14,920 nucleotides of DNA from Treponema sp. (GTDB taxonomy: Bacteria > Spirochaetota > Spirochaetia > Treponematales > Treponemataceae). Where the stretch lies: the NCBI GenBank assembly GCA_022510885.1, contig JAFLSP010000022.1:2461-17380 (forward strand), written 5' to 3'. A model generated the notes under the pieces. It saw only the letters and a list, made by a program, of their open reading frames with translations, did not search any database and was not told where the DNA came from. Positions 7,271-12,044 of the stretch are shown piece after piece; within the stretch, counting starts at the first letter, position 1, and every line of letters begins with the position of its first letter. The position numbers were made by a program, and so were the translations under genes.

Positions 7271-7279
7271 ATTCGTGTC
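7244..7279 (+). promoter_or_regulatory. Putative leaderless promoter of the metallo-beta-lactamase gene
   Basis: TATATT (7268-7273) is followed by the 6 nt CGTGTC and ATG 7280, placing +1 on the A of the ATG. The -35 is weak (ATACCA with an 18-bp spacer) and overlaps the -10 of the divergent cbiL promoter. Confidence 0.5.
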
Positions 7280-8221
7280 ATGACGACAGGACTGGAATAC
7301 GTGCCGCTTACCGAACGAATCGGTTGCGTGGCGGGCGCGACGAACATCGGTGTAATAACCGAGCCACGGAACGGACGGACGCGGCTGTGGCTGGTAGACA
7401 CGCCCAACACGCTCGCGCTCACCAAAAGCCTGTGGAGCGTGCTCCAAGCCCGCTTCCCCAGCCCGGAACTTGTCGCTATCATCAACACGCACTCGCACGC
7501 CGACCACTGCGGCGGCAACGGTTATCTGCGAGAGATGACGGGCTGCACGGTCTGGGCGACCAAGGGCGAGAGCGTGCTCATGGAACTGCCCCTCTTGCAG
7601 ACTGCCCTCGTCTACGGCGGCTCGCCCATCAAGGACATCGAATCGAAATACCTCAAGGCAGACCCGTGCACGGTTGACCGCGTTCTGTGCGACGGCGAGA
7701 CCATCACGCTTGCGGAGGAACTGACCGCCGAGCCGATTTCCCTCCCCGGCCACTACATCGACATGGCGGCAGTGCGCGTGACGGACGGCGACCGCGCCGT
7801 CTGCTTCCTCGCGGACGGCATCTCCGGGCGCAACGTAATAAAACGCTATTGGATTCAGTACCTGTTTGACGAACGCGCGTTCAAGTCGTCGCTTTTAAAA
7901 ATCAAGGACATCAAGGCGGATTGCTACGTGCCCGGTCACGGCGACATGGTGACGGACATCGAAGGCCTCGTCGAACTGAACCTGCTCGCCGTGCTGGAGA
8001 CCGAAGCGATGATTGAGGACGCGCTGGCAGAGCCGCTCACCTTTGAGGAAATCCTCAAGGTCGTGGCAGACCGCAACCAGATTCCGCTCAAAGTGAGCCA
8101 GTTTGAGCTGATTGGCAGCACCGTGCGCTCCTACCTCTCCAGCCTTCATGCCGAGGGGAGAATCGCCTACGAAATCACCGACAACCGGATGCTCTGGAAA
8201 AAAGTCACTCCCACTCCGTGA
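7280..8221 (+). CDS. Metallo-beta-lactamase-fold hydrolase with C-terminal helical extension
   Basis: 313 aa, no signal peptide, probably cytoplasmic. The metal-binding signature is THSHADHCGG (70-79: His71, His73, Asp75, His76), followed by SLPGHYID (His158), CFLADGI (Asp179) and VPGHGD (His220), so a full dinuclear site is present. The fold includes thiolesterases, glyoxalase II, RNases and lactonases; the exact substrate cannot be told. Residues about 250-310 form an extra domain (EEILKVVADR, then SYLSSLHAEGRIAYEI) that resembles the winged-helix tail of several hydrolases in this superfamily. It is divergent from cbiL and its last 17 nt overlap the end of deoC on the other strand. No evidence links it to cobalamin beyond position. 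Confidence 0.88.
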   Translation: MTTGLEYVPLTERIGCVAGATNIGVITEPRNGRTRLWLVDTPNTLALTKSLWSVLQARFPSPELVAIINTHSHADHCGGNGYLREMTGCTVWATKGESVLMELPLLQTALVYGGSPIKDIESKYLKADPCTVDRVLCDGETITLAEELTAEPISLPGHYIDMAAVRVTDGDRAVCFLADGISGRNVIKRYWIQYLFDERAFKSSLLKIKDIKADCYVPGHGDMVTDIEGLVELNLLAVLETEAMIEDALAEPLTFEEILKVVADRNQIPLKVSQFELIGSTVRSYLSSLHAEGRIAYEITDNRMLWKKVTPTP

Positions 8222-8903
8222 GAATGCGCACGCCGCTTGACGTGCCAAGCCGCGTCGCCCCGGCAGCAATCATCTCACGTGCCGCCTGTGCCGTGCGGAT
8301 GCCGCCGCTCGCCTTCACGCCCATGACCGCGCCAACGGTCTCTCGCATCAGCGTGACGGCATGGACAGTCGCGCCATTGGGAAGCGCGTTCCCGTCCTTG
8401 TCTTTAGGCGTGGCGAACCCCGTACTCGTTTTGACGAAATCCGCTCCCGCGCACTGAGCGCACTGGCACGCCCGCACAATCTCATCGTCAGTCAGGTAGC
8501 ACGTCTCCACAATCACTTTTACAAGCGCGTGCCGTTCCCCGCTGCGCGTGGCACGGACAACCGCCGCAATATCCGCACCCACTGCATCCCAGCGGTGCTC
8601 CTTTGCCGCGCCGATGTCGATGACCATATCGATTTCCGTCGCGCCGTTCTTGCACGCGAGCGCAGCCTGCGCCGCCTTGTCCTCCGGAGCGTCCGCACCG
8701 AGCGGGAAACCGACCACCGTGCAGACCGCGACACTTGTCCCCGCAAGCAGCCGCGCAGCAAGCGGCACGTGCACGGGATTCACGCAGACGGACGCAAAGC
8801 CGTACTGCCGCGCCTCGGCGCAGAGCGTCTCGATGTCGCCACGCGTCGCCGTCGCGGCAAGGTTGGTGTGGTCAATCAGTGTTGCAAGCGAATTCCTGTC
8901 CAT
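8205..8903 (-). CDS. deoC: Deoxyribose-phosphate aldolase
   Basis: 232 aa. DeoC splits 2-deoxyribose-5-phosphate into acetaldehyde and glyceraldehyde-3-phosphate through a lysine Schiff base in deoxynucleoside catabolism. Seen: LIDHTNL (9-15), VCVNPVHVPLA (39-49), TVVGFPLGA (62-70), TEIDMVIDIGA (89-99, Asp92), VIVETCYLTDDEI (130-142), the Schiff-base Lys158 in FVKTSTGFAT, and VKASGGIRT (196-204) with the proton-relay Lys197. ATG 8903 is preferred over the TTG at 8921: it gives the standard N-terminus and has GGGAG 9 nt upstream. The same GGGAGAAT also contains the best -10 box, so the SD might not be transcribed. The 3' end overlaps the preceding convergent gene by 17 nt. It stands alone here, without other deo genes. 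Confidence 0.96.
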   Translation of the reverse strand: MDRNSLATLIDHTNLAATATRGDIETLCAEARQYGFASVCVNPVHVPLAARLLAGTSVAVCTVVGFPLGADAPEDKAAQAALACKNGATEIDMVIDIGAAKEHRWDAVGADIAAVVRATRSGERHALVKVIVETCYLTDDEIVRACQCAQCAGADFVKTSTGFATPKDKDGNALPNGATVHAVTLMRETVGAVMGVKASGGIRTAQAAREMIAAGATRLGTSSGVRILTEWE

Positions 8904-8938
8904 GCGCTGATTCTCCCGCAATGCGTTTTTTCTGTCAA
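8904..8938 (-). promoter_or_regulatory. Putative deoC promoter (leaderless geometry)
   Basis: Minus-strand TTGACA (8938-8933) is a perfect -35. A 17-bp spacer leads to GAGAAT (8915-8910, 4/6 match), then 6 nt and ATG 8903. If this -10 is used, +1 is the A of the start codon and the GGGAG motif lies inside the promoter rather than in the mRNA. Confidence 0.6.
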
Positions 8939-9000
8939 GCGCGGCAAACGGGCAGAAACGATGCCATCAAGCACTCCGGCGTAGAAAGCACGTGCAATAC

Positions 9001-9044
9001 CAGTTAGCCCAGTCTAATAACTGCTTGAGTGGCGGAAAACCACT
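9001..9044. promoter_or_regulatory. Two short inverted repeats just upstream of the ferredoxin -35 (possible operator)
   Basis: CAGTTA (9001-9006) and TAACTG (9018-9023) form a perfect 6-bp inverted repeat with an 11-bp spacer. AGTGG (9028-9032) and CCACT (9040-9044) form a second one whose right arm touches the -35 hexamer. The placement suits a regulator of the ferredoxin gene, but the arms are short and chance is not excluded. The rest of the 201-bp deoC-ferredoxin gap holds only the two promoters and an 8-bp palindrome GCACGTGC (8988-8995). Confidence 0.3.
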
Positions 9045-9072
9045 TGCATTCCTGCACGTTGTGTGGTATTTT
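9044..9072 (+). promoter_or_regulatory. Putative ferredoxin promoter
   Basis: TTGCAT (9044-9049), a 17-bp spacer and TATTTT (9067-9072). The predicted +1 is near 9079, giving a 5' leader of about 25 nt that includes the AGAGAGG ribosome binding site at 9091-9097. This is a conventional leadered gene, unlike its neighbours. Confidence 0.6.
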
Positions 9073-9104
9073 AGAGCATAAGACTATTACAGAGAGGTAC
9101 AACT

Positions 9105-9278
9105 ATGGCTTACAGAATCGATGCGGGCGCGTGCGTAAACTGCGGAACGTGCGAGCCTGATTGCCCCGTGAGCGCAATCAGCGAGAATGACGGGCATCGC
9201 CAGATTGACGAGAGCGCGTGCGTAAGTTGCGGCACCTGCGCGTCAGTCTGCCCCGCTTCAGCTATTGCAGAGGCATAA
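9105..9278 (+). CDS. Small 2[4Fe-4S] clostridial-type ferredoxin
   Basis: 57 aa, the usual size. Two CxxCxxCxxxCP motifs (Cys10, 13, 16, 20 and Cys39, 42, 45, 49) each supply three ligands to one cluster and one to the other. It is a low-potential electron carrier in the cytoplasm, expected in anaerobes for pyruvate:ferredoxin oxidoreductase, hydrogenase or reductive steps. The halves are internal duplicates: ACVNCGTC and ACVSCGTC recur with a 29-residue period, and the DNA still shares GCGCGTGCGTAA at 9127 and 9214. AGAGAGG precedes the ATG at good spacing. It has its own promoter and a strong terminator, so it is monocistronic. Confidence 0.95.
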   Translation: MAYRIDAGACVNCGTCEPDCPVSAISENDGHRQIDESACVSCGTCASVCPASAIAEA

Positions 9279-9285
9279 ACACAGG

Positions 9286-9316
9286 AAGGCTTCCGACAAC
9301 GACGGAAGCCTTTTTT
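9286..9316 (+). terminator. Intrinsic terminator of the ferredoxin gene
   Basis: A perfect 10-bp stem AAGGCTTCCG / CGGAAGCCTT with loop ACAACGA (9296-9302) is followed by an uninterrupted T run to 9316. It begins 8 nt after the ferredoxin stop codon. Confidence 0.93.
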
Positions 9317-9344
9317 ATTGCAGCGGGTCGTCGTCCGATTCGCC

Positions 9345-9380
9345 TTGACCCGCTTTCTTTTTTTCGATACGATTTTCACC
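9345..9380 (+). promoter_or_regulatory. Putative promoter of the small membrane protein/M23 gene pair
   Basis: TTGACC (9345-9350), a 17-bp spacer and TACGAT (9368-9373) are followed by 7 nt and ATG 9381. The predicted +1 is at, or one base before, the start codon, again a leaderless geometry. Confidence 0.6.
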
Positions 9381-9761
9381 ATGATACAGACTATTGCTCG
9401 TGGCTACAGAGCGTTGTTCGGAGCGACGGTAAAAGTGATTCTATTGCTCGCTGCCTGCACGGCACTCGGTGCGGCTATCGTATATCCGCTGTGGTATTTC
9501 GCGACGTCCGCTCCGTCCGCCTACACGGTCACGATGTCGATAATCATTGCGCTCGCGCTCCTGCTCGTCGTCATACGGCGGGTGCGCGCGGCGGGAATTA
9601 TAGCAGTGCTCCGTGCATTCCTGCGCGTTGCCGTGGTCGTGGCGGGTATTGCCGCCTGCGTCGCGCCCGTACTATATGGAAAGCGGCTGCTCGCTATTCC
9701 CGTCATCGTCGCGACAATCTTCCTGTACGGGGTGATTTCCTTTGGGCGTGACCGACACTAA
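9381..9761 (+). CDS. Small integral membrane protein, unknown function
   Basis: 126 aa, family not recognised. Four hydrophobic segments are seen at about 18-40, 49-66, 82-100 and 101-119, separated by short basic loops (IRRVRA at 65-70, GKR at 100-102), with C-terminal FGRDRH. ATG 9381 is chosen over the upstream extension to 9318, since the extension would run through the promoter. The final 20 nt overlap the downstream M23 peptidase gene, implying coupled expression and perhaps a shared envelope role. No catalytic motif is visible. Real-gene status rests on the promoter, the overlap with the next gene and the consistent membrane topology. Confidence 0.75.
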   Translation: MIQTIARGYRALFGATVKVILLLAACTALGAAIVYPLWYFATSAPSAYTVTMSIIIALALLLVVIRRVRAAGIIAVLRAFLRVAVVVAGIAACVAPVLYGKRLLAIPVIVATIFLYGVISFGRDRH

Positions 9762-10722
9762 GCCGAAACGGGCGCGGCGGTTCGGCCTCCTCCTCAGCTT
9801 TCTTTTTCTTCCTATTTCTTCATATACGCAAGAAGCGAACGCTCCTGTTCCCGTTGTCCGAGAGCTGTTGCCCGAAATCACAACCTTGCGCGCACGTGTT
9901 CCCGTGGAGGACGGCGGCGGGAAACGGACGGAACTGAATTATACGCTCTCGGCGTACAATCAGGACGTGCAGGAAGCGTACCGTGCGGTGGCACAGGGGA
10001 AACCCATCACCGTGCAATTCTACCGCTACACCGCGCAAAAAGACGACTCCATCCTCACGCTTGCGGCGCGGTTTTCCATTCCGCAGGAGACGCTCGCCAC
10101 TGCCAACGCATGGGAAAGCGCGGACATTGACATCACCGGGCGAGAAATGATTGTGCCGGCCGCACCCGGTCTGTTCGTGGCGAAAAAGCCGTCCTCCTCA
10201 CTGGAAATCCTCGTGGCGCAGGAAAATGCCGCATTGCTCACGGATGCCTCGCTCACGGCATATACCTTCGGCGGACGGGAATTCGTGTTCGTGCCCGGGG
10301 CGCACATCTCTGCCACGGCGCGCGCGTTCTTTTTGGACACGGCAATGCGCATCCCGCTCAAGAACTATGTCGTGACATCAAACTTCGGCTACCGCGTCAG
10401 TCCCATCTCGGGTACCTGGAAGAACCACGCGGGCGTAGACCTTGCCGCCCCCGCAGGAACGCCCGTCCACGCCTGCAAACGTGGCACGGTGGCGCACGTG
10501 TTCAAAAACGACAAAACATTCGGCAACTACATCATCCTCCAGCACGCGAACAACATGACGAGCGTGTACGCGCACCTTTCGACGATAGACGTGCGGCAGG
10601 GGCAGGAGGTTTCCACGGGCACGCAAATCGGCACGGTGGGTACGACCGGCGCATCAACCGGCCCGCATCTGCACTTTGAAGTGCGGCAGAACGGCAGACC
10701 GACCAACCCGCTCAAACAGTAA
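9742..10722 (+). CDS. Secreted LysM-M23 metallopeptidase (cell-wall endopeptidase)
   Basis: 326 aa from TTG 9742. A basic n-region KRARR and hydrophobic core (14-26) form a signal peptide with likely cleavage near SSYTQ (26-30). A LysM-like module follows (about 93-139: YTAQKDDSILTLAARF then MIVP), then a linker, then the M23 domain from about 207: TSNFGYRVSP (212-221), Zn ligands His229 and Asp233 in NHAGVDL, YAHLS with His278, and GPHLHFEV with His309 and the third ligand His311. All catalytic residues are present, so it should cleave peptidoglycan cross-bridges rather than be a degenerate activator. TTG 9742 has GGGGTGA 6 nt upstream; GTG 9748 is the alternative. It overlaps the membrane-protein gene by 20 nt. 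Confidence 0.93.
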   Translation: MGVTDTKPKRARRFGLLLSFLFLPISSYTQEANAPVPVVRELLPEITTLRARVPVEDGGGKRTELNYTLSAYNQDVQEAYRAVAQGKPITVQFYRYTAQKDDSILTLAARFSIPQETLATANAWESADIDITGREMIVPAAPGLFVAKKPSSSLEILVAQENAALLTDASLTAYTFGGREFVFVPGAHISATARAFFLDTAMRIPLKNYVVTSNFGYRVSPISGTWKNHAGVDLAAPAGTPVHACKRGTVAHVFKNDKTFGNYIILQHANNMTSVYAHLSTIDVRQGQEVSTGTQIGTVGTTGASTGPHLHFEVRQNGRPTNPLKQ

Positions 10723-10774
10723 ACGCGGAAAACCGACGCGCAAAAAGCGCAGAAATTTTCGTAATCCCGCACCC

Positions 10775-10796
10775 GCTCGCTATACAGAGCGTTTTC
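10775..10796 (+). terminator. Weak possible terminator after the M23 gene
   Basis: CGCTC (10775-10779) can pair with GAGCG (10787-10791) around an 8-nt loop, followed by only four T. The stem overlaps the next gene's promoter region, so it may be fortuitous. Confidence 0.25.
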
Positions 10797-10809
10797 AATG
10801 CGCTATACT
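10781..10809 (+). promoter_or_regulatory. Putative promoter of the PEGA-repeat gene
   Basis: TATACA (10781-10786, 4/6 to the -35 consensus), a 17-bp spacer and TATACT (10804-10809). Predicted +1 is near 10816, leaving about 11 nt before ATG 10827 and no clear Shine-Dalgarno. Both hexamers sit in an 11-bp near-repeat CGCTATACWGA, 23 bp apart. Confidence 0.5.
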
Positions 10810-10826
10810 GAAAACGGTAGCATCAA

Positions 10827-11840
10827 ATGGTCACCGCGCGGAATGTATTTTACACAACTGTTTTTTCATTCTTGCTGGCAAGCGCAACAGCAGGCGCGGA
10901 ATCGTTCCGCGTGCGCGCCACCATCCCCCTCGCGCTGGACGACATCACGAGCGAGGCACAGGCGACGGCGACCATGAACGACGCGCTGCTCATCACGCTT
11001 CCCGCCGACATGACCTACGTGGGCGGCGTGGAGCTGAAATTCAAAATTCCCGAAATCGTCGCGGCATGGCGCGACACCATTGCCTACTCGCTGTATGCCG
11101 ACGTGCGCCCGCGCCCCTCGGCACAGACGGTCGATTACGAGGGCACGCGCATCTCGGTCAACACGTTCCCCGGCAAACTCTCGCACATCGTCTACATCCC
11201 GCTCTCAGAAAACAGCCCCATCAAGCACAGCCCCTACCATGAGATAATCGCCGTCATACCAAACGTTGCGGACGGCACGGTGTTCTTCCGTATGCAGCTG
11301 GCGATGAAAGGCGTTCCCGACGAATTCGAGCAGGCGGTATTCGACGTAACGGCAAAGCCGGTCCTGCTCAACAAAGGCAAGTTGCGGCTACGCATCGTCG
11401 AGCCGAACGACAGCCACAACCCCTATGACATCACGGTGGACGAAAAGCCCGTCACGCTCGGAGATGACGGCACGGTCGCCACAAAGGGCGGCGAACTGCT
11501 TGGAACAGGAGAGCACCGACTTTCGATTACAAGCGACGACTACCGCAACGAAGTGCGCACGTTCAGGATTGAACAGGCAAAGACGACCGAGCTCACCGTG
11601 GCCATGCGGGGTATCGAGCCGCTTGTCAGAATCGTCAGTCCGAACGACGCGCGGGTATTCATGGACGGCAAGCCGCTCACGAACACAAAGGAGCCGTTTC
11701 CCGTCACTCCAGGCGACCACACTATCCGTTTTGACTTTGGCGACTACGAGGTGGTGCGCACGGTCAACGCGGTAAACGGACGGTCATACACCGTGCAGCT
11801 TTCGGTGGACGCGGCAATCATTGAAGATGACGAGTCGTAA
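10827..11840 (+). CDS. Periplasmic PEGA-repeat protein
   Basis: 337 aa. The N-terminus has a hydrophobic stretch (about 7-20) and a typical signal-peptidase site ATAGA-ES (21-26), so it is exported. The N-terminal half (about 27-178) is beta-rich and I do not recognise it. The C-terminal part holds two PEGA-like repeats, about 186-258 (LRLRIVEPND through GTGEHRLSITSDDYR) and 265-327 (PLVRIVSPNDARVFMDGKPL through PGDHTIRFDFGDYE), with the characteristic G-x-H-x-[IL] turn before a final strand pair. PEGA domains are common in spirochaete envelope proteins, often as beta-sandwich wall or surface modules. No enzyme motif is present. It lies between a wall hydrolase and a wall synthase, suggesting an envelope role. 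Confidence 0.85.
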   Translation: MVTARNVFYTTVFSFLLASATAGAESFRVRATIPLALDDITSEAQATATMNDALLITLPADMTYVGGVELKFKIPEIVAAWRDTIAYSLYADVRPRPSAQTVDYEGTRISVNTFPGKLSHIVYIPLSENSPIKHSPYHEIIAVIPNVADGTVFFRMQLAMKGVPDEFEQAVFDVTAKPVLLNKGKLRLRIVEPNDSHNPYDITVDEKPVTLGDDGTVATKGGELLGTGEHRLSITSDDYRNEVRTFRIEQAKTTELTVAMRGIEPLVRIVSPNDARVFMDGKPLTNTKEPFPVTPGDHTIRFDFGDYEVVRTVNAVNGRSYTVQLSVDAAIIEDDES

Positions 11841-11874
11841 CAGGCTGCGAGAAATTCCGCAAAAGCGTTAAAGA

Positions 11875-11902
11875 TTTTTTGGACGCGGGTCGATACTATA
11901 AT
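11875..11902 (+). promoter_or_regulatory. Promoter of the putative small RNA
   Basis: A consensus TATAAT (11897-11902) is the best -10 box in the window. Upstream, at a 16-bp spacing, is a run of six T (11875-11880) in place of a TTGACA. Predicted +1 is about 11909. Confidence 0.6.
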
Positions 11903-11908
11903 AGCAGG

Positions 11909-11983
11909 GCGCAATTGTTCCCTCCCACCCATTGTTGCCCTGCTGCCTGATGGGCATAGGCCGGCGCAAGCCGGTCTTTTTTT
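11909..11983 (+). ncRNA. Putative stand-alone small RNA with a C-rich loop
   Basis: No credible ORF lies between 11841 and 12044. A consensus -10 and an intrinsic terminator bracket about 75 nt. The DNA has a long hairpin: AGCAGGGC (11903-11910) with GCCCTGCT (11937-11944), extended by CAAT (11912-11915) with ATTG (11931-11934), around the 15-nt loop TGTTCCCTCCCACCC. A short hairpin TGCC/GGCA (11944-11956) and the terminator stem follow. With +1 near 11909 the first base pairs of the long stem lie upstream of the RNA; a +1 a few bases earlier would keep the full stem. The loop carries CCUCC, which can pair with Shine-Dalgarno GGAGG, suggesting a trans-acting regulator. PBP1A has its own promoter downstream, so this is not simply its leader. 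It does not look like 6S, 4.5S or tmRNA to me. Confidence 0.6.
11959..11983 (+). terminator. Intrinsic terminator of the small RNA
   Basis: A 7-bp stem GGCCGGC / GCCGGTC (one G-U pair) is closed by the GNRA tetraloop GCAA (11966-11969) and followed by seven T (11977-11983). Confidence 0.92.
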
Positions 11984-12009
11984 GCGCCCGCATCCCAAAA
12001 CCGTGCGCA

Positions 12010-12044
12010 TTGACAACCGACTGCGAACACTCTACAATAAAAGC
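12010..12044 (+). promoter_or_regulatory. PBP1A promoter (leaderless geometry)
   Basis: TTGACA (12010-12015), a 17-bp spacer and TACAAT (12033-12038) are followed by the 6 nt AAAAGC and ATG 12045. Both hexamers are near consensus. Predicted +1 is exactly the A of the start codon, and no Shine-Dalgarno is present. Confidence 0.8.

Noticed and set aside
7235..7279. Possible cobalamin riboswitch before cbiL
   Set aside because: The gap is 45 bp, far too short for the structured leader, and I saw no B12-box-like sequence there.
7235..7753. Upstream extension of the cbiL frame
   Set aside because: It runs antisense through the MBL coding region, and its translation is not CbiL-like.
9110..9382. 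90-codon minus-strand frame across the ferredoxin gene and terminator
   Set aside because: It is antisense to a complete ferredoxin and reads through the terminator stem, so it is a shadow.
10735..10750. GCGC-AAAAA-GCGC hairpin after the M23 gene as a terminator
   Set aside because: The stem is only four pairs and is followed by a mixed sequence, not a T run.
11982..12044. 21-codon N-terminal extension of PBP1A
   Set aside because: It overlaps the sRNA terminator tail and the whole promoter, and has no RBS. The membrane anchor starts properly after ATG 12045.
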